64,000 bases of DNA from Roseivirga sp. (GCA_018402485.1 JAGYIY010000002.1:372001-436000); one strand, 5' to 3'; positions 1 to 9,659 are shown, counted from the stretch's first letter. Translations and numbers: made by a program. The notes: generated from the letters alone by a model not told the origin.

Positions 1-267
1 AGTGGCATGTTACTTTGGGGCTTTGCTGTCATTGGGGATTCTGCTCAGTACTCTTCCTTAAACGCCATAACAGCTCCCCCACAACTTAAAGGTACTGCCT
101 TAACCCTAACGGTGAGCATTGGCTTTTTACTTACCATACCGTCCATTCAATTTTTGGGATACTTACAGCAGGTTATTGATGTACGATGGCTATTATTCAC
201 CCTTTTGATTGGGCCTGCCTTCGGGCTTTACCATACTCGCTATTTGTTAAAAACTAAGGCTTTTTGA
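1..267 (+). CDS. MFS transporter, C-terminal fragment (cut by window start)
   Basis: The first base already lies in an open frame, so this is the last 88 codons of a gene that starts before the window. The visible protein is hydrophobic, with about two membrane-spanning stretches (one around TLTVSIGFLLTIPSIQFLG, one around WLLFTLLIGPAFGLYH) and a short basic tail. The segment GDSAQYSSLNAITAPPQLKGTALTL resembles the loop before the last helices of major facilitator superfamily exporters. The substrate cannot be told. The stop overlaps the end of the convergent cyclophilin gene by 14 bases. The assignment rests on hydropathy and resemblance only. Confidence 0.6.
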   Translation, partial: SGMLLWGFAVIGDSAQYSSLNAITAPPQLKGTALTLTVSIGFLLTIPSIQFLGYLQQVIDVRWLLFTLLIGPAFGLYHTRYLLKTKAF

Positions 268-868
268 TCTGATAAGTTTTTACATCAAAGCCGGTCGCAT
301 CGACTTGTTTCGGTGTGAGTTGAATCATTTGTACCTTCAGCTTGATGTCGTCTGTCGGTTGGTTTAAAGTATCTGTTGGCACCCGCACGATCTGTTCTAT
401 TACATCCATTCCTTTGATTACCTGTCCATAAATCGTATATGCATTGTTAAGGCGATGTAAACCGTCTTTGTTTTGAACAATATAAAATTGGCAAGCGGCA
501 GAAAGCATCTTAGGGTTATTATCACGCCCTGCACCCAGTGCTCCATATACATGCTGTAAATTGGGGTTAAATTCCGGTTCTAACAAATGAATGGAATAGG
601 CAAACCCTTCCCTTGTATCTGGGCACCCCCCTTGGGCCACAAAATTTTCAATCACACGATTGAAGGTATAATCATTCCAATAACCTGTAGTGGCTAGTTC
701 AATAAAAGCGGCCTTATGCTTGGGAGTTTCGTCATACAACCACACCCAAACATCACCTAGGGGTGTGCTAATTTCACCCACCTGATAGGTCTTTTTTGAA
801 GTGCAAGCAGCACTAAAAAAAACAACAAAGAGAATTGCTACCGAAAAAAACCCATTCCATCTTTTCAT
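254..868 (-). CDS. Cyclophilin-type peptidyl-prolyl isomerase, lipoprotein
   Basis: Predicted to catalyse cis-trans isomerisation of proline peptide bonds in exported proteins. It has a lipoprotein signal (basic MKR start, hydrophobic stretch, lipobox SAAC with Cys22), so it should be anchored to a periplasmic or outer membrane face. The cyclophilin signature is present: FNRVIENFVAQGG holds the catalytic Arg and Gln, CQFYIV supplies the core Phe, and LHRLNNAYTIYGQV matches the usual HLNxxYTVFGxV block. I chose the ATG at 868 over a GTG at 883 because it gives a normal signal peptide. A second, signal-less cyclophilin lies at 43947-44375, so the two probably serve different compartments. Length (204 residues) is normal for the family. 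Confidence 0.85.
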   Translation of the reverse strand: MKRWNGFFSVAILFVVFFSAACTSKKTYQVGEISTPLGDVWVWLYDETPKHKAAFIELATTGYWNDYTFNRVIENFVAQGGCPDTREGFAYSIHLLEPEFNPNLQHVYGALGAGRDNNPKMLSAACQFYIVQNKDGLHRLNNAYTIYGQVIKGMDVIEQIVRVPTDTLNQPTDDIKLKVQMIQLTPKQVDATGFDVKTYQIKKP

Positions 869-887
869 ATTCTCACAATTCACATGA

Positions 888-2003
888 TCAATTGAGTGCT
901 TTAATTTTTATTTTCAAGGTTTTTCCAATTTCATAAACTCTCTCTTTTTCCTTTTCATGGATGAATAAAATAGAGTAACCTTTTTGACCTGCCCGGCCCG
1001 TTCTACCACTTCGGTGTGTATAATATTCAATTTGTTGGGGTAATTGATAGTGTAAAACAAAGTTCAAATCCTTTACATCTATGCCTCTAGCGGCAATATC
1101 CGTTGCAATCAAAATATCAATTTTTTTACTCTTAAACATGCGCATCACTTTATCTCTGTCGCGCTGCCCCATGTCTCCTTCTATAACATCTACTTTTAAA
1201 TTCCTTGCTTGTAGCTGCTTATTTAAGGTTTGAGCTGAACGTTTCGTTTGGCAAAAAATCATTCCTCTTTCTTCCTTTCGGTAATTTAGGAAATCATTTA
1301 ATTCCTGGAGTTTGTCCTTTGTTTGACAAATGACATATTCATGGGTGATATCGGCATTTACACCTTGAGACCTTTCCACCTCTAGCTTCTGAAAACCTGG
1401 CTTTAAAAAAGTTTTTACAATCTGTTTTACACCCTCTGGTAAAGTAGCTGAAAACAACCAAACTCCAGTATCTTGGGGAACAGCCTTCAACACCGCAAAC
1501 ATTTCATCTTTGAAACCCATACTGAGCATTTCATCTGCCTCATCTAAAATGAAAATTTTGACCTTTTCAATATTGATGGCCTTCTTTTCTAATAAATCTA
1601 TGAGCCTACCGGGGGTGGCTACAACGATGTGTGTAGGCCTTTGCAAACGCTTAATCTGCTCGTCTATTGGCGCCCCCCCATAGACCGTTTCTACAAAAAT
1701 GCGTGACTTGGCATATTTTGTGAATTTAAAAAGCTGCTTCCCAATTTGTTGACATAGCTCGCGGGTAGGTGCTAGTATTAAACCTTGAATCTCTTCCTTT
1801 TCTGTTTTTATGTGTGTGAGTAGGGGTAATCCAAATGCGGCAGTTTTACCTGTTCCTGTTTGTGCTTGTCCAAAGAAGTCAGCATCCCCTTTCACCAATA
1901 TCGGTATAGCCTTCTCTTGTATTTCTGAAGGACTTATGATATTGAGTTCTGTAATGCCTTTGATAAGGTCTTGTGTAATTCCTAATTCAGAAAATTCAGC
2001 CAT
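888..2003 (-). CDS. DEAD-box ATP-dependent RNA helicase
   Basis: A cytoplasmic RNA helicase that unwinds short RNA duplexes in ribosome assembly or mRNA decay. All core motifs are visible in order: Q motif with Gln29, Walker A AQTGTGKT (47-54), PTREL (80-83), ATPGR (129-133), DEAD (154-157), SAT (185-187), and HRSGRTGRAG near residue 335. At 371 residues it ends shortly after the second RecA domain and lacks the long basic or RNA-binding tail of DbpA, CsdA or RhlE proteins. The ATG at 2003 (MAEFSELGI) was preferred over an upstream in-frame start at 2039, because it begins directly before the family's usual F-x-x-L-G motif. It is transcribed divergently from mogA. The exact subfamily is unclear. 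Confidence 0.9.
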   Translation of the reverse strand: MAEFSELGITQDLIKGITELNIISPSEIQEKAIPILVKGDADFFGQAQTGTGKTAAFGLPLLTHIKTEKEEIQGLILAPTRELCQQIGKQLFKFTKYAKSRIFVETVYGGAPIDEQIKRLQRPTHIVVATPGRLIDLLEKKAINIEKVKIFILDEADEMLSMGFKDEMFAVLKAVPQDTGVWLFSATLPEGVKQIVKTFLKPGFQKLEVERSQGVNADITHEYVICQTKDKLQELNDFLNYRKEERGMIFCQTKRSAQTLNKQLQARNLKVDVIEGDMGQRDRDKVMRMFKSKKIDILIATDIAARGIDVKDLNFVLHYQLPQQIEYYTHRSGRTGRAGQKGYSILFIHEKEKERVYEIGKTLKIKIKALN

Positions 2004-2109
2004 AGTATAAAATTTGATCTGCAATTTACACCGATTCAATCGGAATCGAATTTAAAAAGTAAATTCTACCCTCTACCAACTAAACTTAGAAAAATAAATA
2101 GCTTGTCGC

Positions 2110-2137
2110 TTGCCCTTCGTCTAGTTTTTTATCTTTG
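2110..2137 (+). promoter_or_regulatory. Bacteroidota-type promoter for mogA
   Basis: A perfect TAnnTTTG -7 box (TATCTTTG, 2130-2137) sits 15 bases before the chosen ATG of mogA. A TTG that could serve as the -33 element lies 17 bases upstream of the box (2110-2112). The match to the consensus of the main sigma factor of Bacteroidota is direct; activity is inferred. Its position argues for the ATG at 2153 and against the TTG at 2135, which would lie inside the box. Confidence 0.5.
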
Positions 2138-2152
2138 TATCAAAACGAAATT

Positions 2153-2701
2153 ATGAAGCCAGAGGGTATTGCTGCTGTAAAAATTGGAATCATTACTGTT
2201 TCCGACAGGGCCAGCAAAGGCCATTATAAAGATAAATCCGGACCGGCCATTATAGATGTACTTCAGGAATATATCAAAACACCCTGGGAACCCATTCATC
2301 AGGTTATTCCTGATGAGCAATATTTAATTGAAAGTACCATGAAACAAATGGCAGATAAGGAAAATTGTTGTTTGATTATTACCACCGGTGGTACTGGCCC
2401 CGCTGAAAGAGATGTCACCCCGGAAGCTACAGAGGCCGTTTGCCAAAAAATGATACCGGGATTTGGTGAGCAAATGCGTCAAGTCAGCCTGAAATACGTA
2501 CCTACCGCCATACTTTCTAGACAAACAGCAGGCATTCGTCACCAAAGTCTTATTTTAAACTTGCCGGGTAAGCCCAAAGCCATCCGCGAATGTTTGGAGG
2601 CAGTATTTCCTGCCATCCCCTATTGTATTGACTTAATTGATGGACCATTTCTCGAAGTTGATGAAAAACACATACAGGCATTTAGACCAAAGGCCACATA
2701 A
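2153..2701 (+). CDS. mogA: MogA/MoaB-family molybdopterin adenylyltransferase
   Basis: Predicted to adenylylate molybdopterin, a late step in molybdenum cofactor assembly in the cytoplasm. The protein opens with IGIITVSDRASKG and carries the TTGGTGPAERDVTPEAT nucleotide/MPT-binding block near residue 80. It ends with LPGKPKAIRECLEAVFPAIPYCIDLI, the C-terminal signature of MogA rather than of short MoaB proteins. 182 residues is a normal length. No other molybdenum cofactor gene is adjacent, so it is encoded apart from the rest of the pathway, at least within this window. MogA versus MoaB is difficult to settle by eye, but the length and C-terminus favour MogA. Confidence 0.82.
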   Translation: MKPEGIAAVKIGIITVSDRASKGHYKDKSGPAIIDVLQEYIKTPWEPIHQVIPDEQYLIESTMKQMADKENCCLIITTGGTGPAERDVTPEATEAVCQKMIPGFGEQMRQVSLKYVPTAILSRQTAGIRHQSLILNLPGKPKAIRECLEAVFPAIPYCIDLIDGPFLEVDEKHIQAFRPKAT

Positions 2702-2772
2702 TTTGTTAAATGGTAATCGATTGATGACTAAAATTTCTTTTTTTTGCTCCTATCTACCCAACTAAAATAACT

Positions 2773-5625
2773 GTGGATTTGAAAAAAATTAACCTACAAA
2801 GAGCGGTCTTCATCATTTTTGCCTTCTTGTTATGTTTTTCTTATCATTCCTTCGCTCAAACGTTCTCAGGAAAGATCATCAATAGTGCAACTGAGGAGCC
2901 TATTCCATTTGCCAGTGTTACTGTTAAGATTCCAGGGAATAAAATCATTGGAGTAGCCGCCGATGAATTAGGTCAATTTATGATTGCCGTCAATCCACCT
3001 TTACCCGTTGAGCTTGAATTTTCTGCCATTGGGTTCTTAAAGAGGTCGATCACTTACAACAGTTATCAAAAAAATATAGTGGTTCGAATGTCTGAGGATT
3101 ACTTAAAATTAGAAGATGTAGTTTTCACCAGTGAAAAAATCTCGCAAGAAGATCTTCGTGCTCCAATTGAAAAAGTAAGTATTGGTATTTTAGAATTACA
3201 AAGCGGGCCTTCATTTAATTTTTTCGATGCAGTAGGAAATTTAAAAGGAGTTGATTTAACCACGCAAAGTATAGTAGTACAAACCGTCAATACCAGAGGT
3301 TTTAACTCTACAGCGAACCCGAGATTTAGACAATTTACAGATGGAATCGACAACCAAGCGCCTGGTTTAAGTTTCTCACTAGGTAACATTGTAGGTCCTA
3401 GCTCCTTAGATATCGAATCATTACAACTTGTTCCTGGGCCTTCAACAGCCTTTTATGGTCCTTCTTCCTTTAACGGTGTTTTGGAAATGAGTACCAAAAA
3501 CCCATTTGAATACCAAGGATTTTCCATGACAGCCAAAGCAGCCACTGTTTCTGTTGAACAAGATAATTCGAAAGCTTTCAATATTGGAAACAATTTTATT
3601 TCAGATATATCAGCCAGATATGCAGTAGCTTTTAAGGATCGCATTGCCTTTAAGGCCAACTTCTCTCTATTAGAAGGTGTAGATTTTAGGGCTGAAAATT
3701 TTGATAATATTGGTCCTGGAAATGTATTTGAGAGGGTACACAGCATTGAAAATCAAGGAATAAACTTGGTAAATGTTTATGGAGATGACCGTTCTTCTTT
3801 AATGATACTACCACGCGGTGTTAATCCGGGCGGTGGTGAAGGTGGTGGGTTTGTCAGGTCATTCTTAGACACTGCCTTTCAAGTAACTCGACAAGGTTAC
3901 CGAGAAAGTGATTTGGTAAATTATAATTCGAGAAACCTAAAGTTTAATGGTGAGTTACAATTTAAAATTACACCAGATTTAGTTTTCAGTACAGCTGCTT
4001 TTTTCGGATCAGCTGATGCAATGATAACCGGTGAAGACAGAATAGCGCTTAGAGATTTTCAAATACAGCAACAAAAGGCAGAGTTAAAAGGTAAAAGAAT
4101 ATTATTCAGGGCATATGCTACTCAGCAAGATGCCGGAAACTCCTACAATGTCGGATTATTAGGCGACCGAATGGTTCAAGCACATAAGCCCGATGAAGTT
4201 TGGTTTGATCAATACAGAAGACTGTACTTGGCAGGTCGTGGTTTGTTAGGTGCAAGAAGTTTAGCAGATACCAGATTTCCCGGTCAGTTTTCAGATCGAT
4301 TTGAACCAGGTACGGTTGAATTTGATAGTGTCCGAACCGGAATCGTCAGTAGACAAGTTGGCGATAATGGGGCACGTATATTCGATGAGTCAAAACTATT
4401 TCATGTAGAAGGTAAATATGACATAGACCAATTGCCAATTATCGCTAAAAGAATAACCCTTGGTGGTAATTATCGTCAATATGACCCAGAGTCTAATGGA
4501 ACCATTTTCATTGATACTGCGGGAAATGACTTAACCAACTTTGAGTATGGAGCCTTTATTGAGGTAAATCGAGACATCGATGATATGACGGAGTTTACTG
4601 CTTCATTACGCTATGACAAAAACGAGAATTTTGATGGTAAATTCAGCCAAAGGTTATCACTAGTAAGACAAATTGGAAAGATTCATTTTCTGAGAGCCTC
4701 CTTCCAACGTGGATATCGTTTTGCCAACGTAAGAGAACAATTTTATAACCAAGATGTCGGAGATCAAATATTAGTGGGTGGCTTACCACAGGTAACAGAC
4801 GCCTTTGACCTTCAAGGAAATTCATTTTTACAAAATGCACTGAATGATTATAACAACGCCGTGGCACGCTCCATTTTCGATGATGATGAAAAAGCGGAAA
4901 CTGCTCAAAGGCGACATTTAAATATACTTGAAAATGGAATTATCGGGAATGATCGCTTCCGAACCCTAAATCCAGAGCGTATTAATTCTTTTGAATTGGG
5001 CTATCGGAGTATCTTACAAGATCGAAGAATTATTGAGATCACCTACTATCGTAATTATTATGATAATTTCATCGGTGCATTGCGCGTTATTAAACCACGA
5101 ACGAGCCCGAGTACAGATTTGGCTAGAGCTGCTCTGCAAGCGAATAGCCCAGGTACGAGCGATGCCCTATTCATAACAGCGAATGCTGAAGATCAAATCG
5201 TTACACAAGGCTTAGAAATGTTATACGACATAACAGGATCTAGTGGAATTAACTTTGCTGTGAACGCTACTTTTGCCAATATTATTCAAAGTTCTAACGA
5301 TCCACTTGTTCCTGGATTTAATACGCCGCCATTTAAATTTAATGTTCGTGTAGGTCATAGAAAAATATCTAGAAACTTTGGAGCTGAGTTTACATGGCGA
5401 TCAAGAACTGACTTTTTATGGCAAAGCCCTTTTGCAGAAGGACAAGTAAAAGGTTTTGGAACCTTCGACATGCAATTTAGCTTGAAGGTTCCATCCATTA
5501 ATTCAATGATTAGGGTTGGTGGTAATAACATTGCGAATATCAACCAATTCAATAGCTTTGGAGGGCCTGAGATCAGATCCTTCTACTACCTAAGCTTTAC
5601 CTACGATCCGTTTCAAGCCAATTAA
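2773..5625 (+). CDS. TonB-dependent outer membrane receptor with CarboxypepD_reg-like domain
   Basis: An outer-membrane gated channel that takes up a large substrate with energy from TonB-ExbBD. Order of parts: signal peptide ending near Ala28-Gln29 (SYHSFAQ); a carboxypeptidase-regulatory-like beta-sandwich (about 30-110, starting GKIINSATEEPIPFASVTV); a plug domain (about 130-245, with the VNTRGFNS region and QLVPGPSTAFYGPSSFNGVLEM); then a 22-strand-type barrel ending in an aromatic-rich strand (SFYYLSFTYDPFQAN). The start codon is GTG. Ten bases after the stop begins a lipoprotein gene, giving a SusC/SusD-like pairing, but the partner is not SusD-like and the receptor shows no obvious SusC signature. 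The ligand is unknown. Length (950) is typical for such receptors. Confidence 0.88.
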   Translation: MDLKKINLQRAVFIIFAFLLCFSYHSFAQTFSGKIINSATEEPIPFASVTVKIPGNKIIGVAADELGQFMIAVNPPLPVELEFSAIGFLKRSITYNSYQKNIVVRMSEDYLKLEDVVFTSEKISQEDLRAPIEKVSIGILELQSGPSFNFFDAVGNLKGVDLTTQSIVVQTVNTRGFNSTANPRFRQFTDGIDNQAPGLSFSLGNIVGPSSLDIESLQLVPGPSTAFYGPSSFNGVLEMSTKNPFEYQGFSMTAKAATVSVEQDNSKAFNIGNNFISDISARYAVAFKDRIAFKANFSLLEGVDFRAENFDNIGPGNVFERVHSIENQGINLVNVYGDDRSSLMILPRGVNPGGGEGGGFVRSFLDTAFQVTRQGYRESDLVNYNSRNLKFNGELQFKITPDLVFSTAAFFGSADAMITGEDRIALRDFQIQQQKAELKGKRILFRAYATQQDAGNSYNVGLLGDRMVQAHKPDEVWFDQYRRLYLAGRGLLGARSLADTRFPGQFSDRFEPGTVEFDSVRTGIVSRQVGDNGARIFDESKLFHVEGKYDIDQLPIIAKRITLGGNYRQYDPESNGTIFIDTAGNDLTNFEYGAFIEVNRDIDDMTEFTASLRYDKNENFDGKFSQRLSLVRQIGKIHFLRASFQRGYRFANVREQFYNQDVGDQILVGGLPQVTDAFDLQGNSFLQNALNDYNNAVARSIFDDDEKAETAQRRHLNILENGIIGNDRFRTLNPERINSFELGYRSILQDRRIIEITYYRNYYDNFIGALRVIKPRTSPSTDLARAALQANSPGTSDALFITANAEDQIVTQGLEMLYDITGSSGINFAVNATFANIIQSSNDPLVPGFNTPPFKFNVRVGHRKISRNFGAEFTWRSRTDFLWQSPFAEGQVKGFGTFDMQFSLKVPSINSMIRVGGNNIANINQFNSFGGPEIRSFYYLSFTYDPFQAN

Positions 5626-5635
5626 TTTTTGACAC

Positions 5636-7144
5636 ATGAAAAATTTAAAATTTTATAGTTTAATCGCTTTAGCATTGATTTTTTCTTGTGAGGAATATGA
5701 AATCCCAGTACCACCTCCTCCTGCAGCTCAAACGGCTGAAAATGCAGATTTGTCGTCCATTACTTTTGTAGGTGGTAGCCGCCTTGCAGGTTTAGAAGAT
5801 GGTGCATTTAGTCAAAGATCCGTATCTTTTTCTATACCACACATGATACTTACCTCGGGTGAATTCTCAAATAACGTGACAGAAGTAATACCGTTTAGTA
5901 ATTCTCAAAATGGGTTTAATATCTATGAAAATATTAACTTGAATAATGACCAAGGAAAATACATCGCTTCTTTCACCCAGCCAGACACCACCTCTTTTAA
6001 ACGATTTATTACCGTTGGAGAATCACTCAATTATAGCAATGCAAATTCCAGCAATCTCAGAAATTTCTCATTCCCCAAGGCAGGTTTACTAGATCTCACC
6101 GAAGCCAACTCTTCCAATCCATTCATCAATGCTTTTTTTCCAAACATCACATCTGCCTTAATAGACGAAATTGAAGCTAACTCACCTAGTTTCCTAGTGA
6201 TTGATGCTGGCATGCAGGATATTGTAAATTTTGCACTCAATGGTGCAGAAGGAAATACCGAAGTGAATGACCCTAATACTTTCCAAATGGGTGATTTGCT
6301 TACTGAATCAGCTTTCAAAAGCAAGTTGGAAGAACTTACAAATACCTTGCTCAATCAAAGCAACGAAACAAAGGGCATATTGATGAATATTCCAGATATA
6401 TTGAATTTCCCTATGTTTATCAAACTTTCGTTCGATCTAACCCCGTACATCGGAAATAACAATACTTTTTTAAGAGAGATAAGGGATAAAGCAGAGGACT
6501 ACAATGAGCTATTGGCTGAATTTTACGCACAAAATCCCACTATACCGTTTTCGGAACAAAGACCTCTTCTTGATTTTGCCGCAGATAAAAGGTTCAATTG
6601 GGGTATCATCGTGATTGACAATGATTTAGACGAAGTAGTTGTGAATGGTAATCAAATAGATAAAATAAGACAGGCCCAAAGAGATGAATATATATTACTT
6701 AGAAGAGAAAATGAATTGAGAAATGGCTATGGATCCTTTGCCAATGACCCCGTGCCTGCCAATGGTTTTATTAGCAATCGTGAAGCCGAATTAATAAGAA
6801 CCAGAATTCAAGCATACAACACAGTTTTAGCAGAAATTGCTGCTAACTCTAATGGGAGACTAGCCATTGCGAATACAAGTGAACTTTTTAACGAGTTATT
6901 TACCGGTTTCGATCGCTTTTTAGGCAATCCAGCAGAAGGAATTGTTTTTGATGGTGTACTTTTAGAACCCCTCATCAGTGAATTTGGTATTTTTTCTGTC
7001 GATGGCATCAATCTCAATCCCATTGGAAATGTTTTGGTTGCCAACGTAATCATTGATGCCCTCAACGCAAATTTTGATGGTAGCATTAAAAGGCTAAACC
7101 CTAATCAGGTACCGGGAACAAACTTTCAAATTGGCGGACAATAA
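5636..7144 (+). CDS. SGNH/GDSL-hydrolase-like lipoprotein, catalytic residues degenerate
   Basis: A lipoprotein (MKNLKFYSLIALALIFSC, lipidated Cys18) with the fold signature of a Bacteroidota SGNH/GDSL family, whose members usually read GNSLTAG, GNND and DGVHP. Here block I is FVGGSRLAGLEDG (Ser48 kept). The oxyanion-hole block reads AGMQD (Gln194 where the family has Asn). The last block reads DGINLNPIGN (Asn459 where the catalytic His is expected). The C-terminus VANVIIDALNANF fits the family. It is co-transcribed with the TonB receptor 10 bases upstream, so it may act as a surface substrate-capture partner rather than an esterase. The family call comes from motif recall. The loss of catalytic residues is read directly, assuming my alignment of the blocks is right. 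Confidence 0.65.
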   Translation: MKNLKFYSLIALALIFSCEEYEIPVPPPPAAQTAENADLSSITFVGGSRLAGLEDGAFSQRSVSFSIPHMILTSGEFSNNVTEVIPFSNSQNGFNIYENINLNNDQGKYIASFTQPDTTSFKRFITVGESLNYSNANSSNLRNFSFPKAGLLDLTEANSSNPFINAFFPNITSALIDEIEANSPSFLVIDAGMQDIVNFALNGAEGNTEVNDPNTFQMGDLLTESAFKSKLEELTNTLLNQSNETKGILMNIPDILNFPMFIKLSFDLTPYIGNNNTFLREIRDKAEDYNELLAEFYAQNPTIPFSEQRPLLDFAADKRFNWGIIVIDNDLDEVVVNGNQIDKIRQAQRDEYILLRRENELRNGYGSFANDPVPANGFISNREAELIRTRIQAYNTVLAEIAANSNGRLAIANTSELFNELFTGFDRFLGNPAEGIVFDGVLLEPLISEFGIFSVDGINLNPIGNVLVANVIIDALNANFDGSIKRLNPNQVPGTNFQIGGQ

Positions 7145-7220
7145 TTAATGTGCACTCAGCTCTAGATAGAGGAACTCATTTTCGATAAATGTGTTAAAAC
7201 ATTTATAAATCGTAATCATC

Positions 7221-8231
7221 ATGAGTGCCATCATACACATCGAAAACTTACAATTCCCTTGGCAAACAAAAGATCCCTTTTTGTTTTGTGCCTACCACAA
7301 CGAGCATTACCCCACTGGCAATGGACAATTAGGTCCTAGCACCTCGCTTTCAGGAAGAAATATAGGATCAGATTTTAGTGGTAAAAATGGGTGGAGCATG
7401 TACCATGGCCAGCGCGTGCCGGGCTTTCCTGCCCACCCTCATGCGGGATTTGAAACCGTCACCATAGCTGAGAAGGGCTTAGTAGATCACTCCGATTCCT
7501 TGGGTGCCGCAGGACGCTTTGGAGAAGGAGATGTACAATGGATGACAGCAGGAGGCGGTGTTCAGCATTCAGAAATGTTCCCGCTTTTGAAAGAAAATGA
7601 GGAGAATCCTTTGTTGTTGTTTCAAATTTGGCTGAATCTTCCTAAAGCTAGTAAAAGTGTTCCTGCTTACTTTGACATGCTATGGCATGAAAACATTCCT
7701 TTGATACATGAAATGGATGCCAAGGGAAAGAAAACAACTATTAAGCTTATCTGTGGTGAGTTAGGTGATAAGAAAGTTTATGCCCCTGCTCCCGATTCCT
7801 TTGCCTCGAAACCAGAAAATCAAGTCGCCATTTGGTTAATTGATATGGAAGCTAATGCCACTTGGGAGTTGCCGACTGTAGATGAAGGAGCCAACAGAAG
7901 TTTGTATTTGTACGAAGGTGAAAGGTTGAATCTGAGTGAAAAGACCATGAACAACCTGCAGGTAGCAACACTCAAAGCTAATCAATCCCTAACCTTAGTC
8001 AATGGAGATGCTCCTGCTCGCATGCTGTTTTTGCAAGGCAAACCTATTGGTGAACCTGTGGTACAACATGGGCCTTTTGTAGCCAACGATCAGAAGGAAA
8101 TCCATCAACTCATCCAACAATACCAACGCACCGAGTTTGGTGGTTGGCCATGGCCTAGCCACGAGCACATTCACGACCCTGATAAAGGACGTTTTGCGAA
8201 ATACGCAGATGGGAAATTGGTAGAAAAATAA
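7221..8231 (+). CDS. Pirin family protein
   Basis: A bicupin iron protein of the pirin family; bacterial members act as quercetin dioxygenases or as regulators of metabolic enzymes, and the role here is unknown. The four metal ligands of the N-terminal cupin are present: His72 and His74 in FPAHPHAGFETVT, and His116 and Glu118 in GGGVQHSEMF. GDVQWMTAGGGVQHSE is the diagnostic stretch. A second cupin follows (about 190-300), ending in FGGWPWPSHEH, where a GG(W/Y)PW motif is common. 336 residues is somewhat longer than the usual 230-290, mainly from N-terminal and C-terminal extensions. It stands alone between the receptor pair and a convergent M20 peptidase. Confidence 0.88.
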   Translation: MSAIIHIENLQFPWQTKDPFLFCAYHNEHYPTGNGQLGPSTSLSGRNIGSDFSGKNGWSMYHGQRVPGFPAHPHAGFETVTIAEKGLVDHSDSLGAAGRFGEGDVQWMTAGGGVQHSEMFPLLKENEENPLLLFQIWLNLPKASKSVPAYFDMLWHENIPLIHEMDAKGKKTTIKLICGELGDKKVYAPAPDSFASKPENQVAIWLIDMEANATWELPTVDEGANRSLYLYEGERLNLSEKTMNNLQVATLKANQSLTLVNGDAPARMLFLQGKPIGEPVVQHGPFVANDQKEIHQLIQQYQRTEFGGWPWPSHEHIHDPDKGRFAKYADGKLVEK

Positions 8232-8232
8232 A

Positions 8233-9543
8233 CTAATCAGTAATGGCTAAGCTGCCTTTGAGCATGCGGTAAAGTAATACTGCTGTCCTTTTCGCTTGCA
8301 TGGGAAGGGCGGAAATTTTACCCGTTTCGTTAATGGTATGGTCATCGGAGCCAGACATACCCATACCATCGATGCCCATTTCGATGTACTGAGAAGTAAA
8401 GGAAATGTCTGCGGCTCCTGCGTCTGCCGGATCTACAGGTTTTACTTCGCCAAAGCCCAAATCTGTGCTTACCTGACTGAATGCATTCATTAGCACGTAG
8501 TTCCCATCCGTCGGAGCAAATGGCGGATAGCCTTCCTCAAAAGTGAGAATGGCTTGGGTACCGGGTAAGCTATCAGTCACAATACGCTGCATGGTCATTT
8601 TTGCATTTTGAAGTTGGTCATCTGTCAGGCAGCGGATGTCTCCATTTACCACCACTCGTTCGGCTACTACATTGGTTTTACCAAAGACCGTTCCCGTTGT
8701 TTCAGCATCATTGTAATTAAGCTGAGTTCCCCCAAGTATGTTTCCCGGATTGAAGGTCAAAAACTTCTCACCTGCCAGTTCTGTATAAAATTGGTAAAGA
8801 ATACGTGAAGCTTCAAAAACAGCTCCTGCCCCTACTTCAGGCTTAAACACTTGCGAGGAATGCGATGGATTGCCGGTAACCTCCAACTTCCAGGCTGTTG
8901 AACTTCTTCGCGCCACGTTTACCGTGGCAGGGTTACCATCACCATTTTCAAAACCTAAAGCTATATCGGCCCATTTGGCTGCCTCAACCAAAGCCGCTTT
9001 AGACAAGGACAAAGGCCTACCACTCATTTCTTCATCACCAGTCATCACAACCCAAATGTTCATGTCTTTTAATAAACCTTGGGCATGCAGGGCTTTGAGT
9101 GCCTGAAGAATAATGATGTCTCCTCCTTTCATGTCTGCAATACCAGGGCCTTTGATGGTATTTTCATCCACTTGCTCCCAAGATTGAAAAGGACTGTCTG
9201 GTTCAAACACGGTATCTAAGTGGCCGATCATTAACACTTTCGGCCCTTTACCGCCTTCAATCTTAGCTACCAAATGGCCGGCACGATTGAAGGCAGCGCC
9301 ATCTGTGAATTTCACCTCCATACCCAATGCCTCAAATTCAGGCATTAAGGTTTCAGCCACTTGCTTCACGCCCTCAAAATTCATGGTACCACTGTTGGTA
9401 TTGATGATGGTCTTCAACAGGTCAATGGCCTCTGCATTATGTTGATCGATCCACTCAGAAAGTGCCTTTTCTCTCTCATCCATTTGTGCTGAAACCCAAA
9501 AAGGAGCAACGAATAAAAAGCAAGCCAATAAGAAAATTTTCAT
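8233..9543 (-). CDS. M20 family metallopeptidase (carboxypeptidase G2-like), secreted
   Basis: A two-zinc exopeptidase of the M20 family, closest in motif style to glutamate carboxypeptidase (CPG2). It has a cleavable signal peptide (MKIFLLACFLFVAPFWVSAQ), so it should act in the periplasm or outside. Zinc and catalytic residues are visible: HLDTVF (His108, Asp110), GIADMKGGD (bridging Asp137), and GDEEMSG (Glu171 general base, Glu172). A lid/dimerisation domain follows, with SSTAWKLEVTGNPSHSS. The late His of the family lies in GSDDHTINETG. I chose the ATG at 9543 since the longer reading frame adds 30 residues ahead of a normal signal peptide. The gene is convergent with pirin, with one base between stops. 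The substrate is not determined. Confidence 0.85.
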   Translation of the reverse strand: MKIFLLACFLFVAPFWVSAQMDEREKALSEWIDQHNAEAIDLLKTIINTNSGTMNFEGVKQVAETLMPEFEALGMEVKFTDGAAFNRAGHLVAKIEGGKGPKVLMIGHLDTVFEPDSPFQSWEQVDENTIKGPGIADMKGGDIIILQALKALHAQGLLKDMNIWVVMTGDEEMSGRPLSLSKAALVEAAKWADIALGFENGDGNPATVNVARRSSTAWKLEVTGNPSHSSQVFKPEVGAGAVFEASRILYQFYTELAGEKFLTFNPGNILGGTQLNYNDAETTGTVFGKTNVVAERVVVNGDIRCLTDDQLQNAKMTMQRIVTDSLPGTQAILTFEEGYPPFAPTDGNYVLMNAFSQVSTDLGFGEVKPVDPADAGAADISFTSQYIEMGIDGMGMSGSDDHTINETGKISALPMQAKRTAVLLYRMLKGSLAITD

Positions 9544-9659
9544 TTCGGTTGGGTTAGCAGTGAACCCTAAAGATACAAATACGGCGGAGTATTCAGATAT
9601 ACAATACTTATATTTTGGCCTGTTGGTGCACAAGACAAAAAACCCTATTCATTTAAGTT

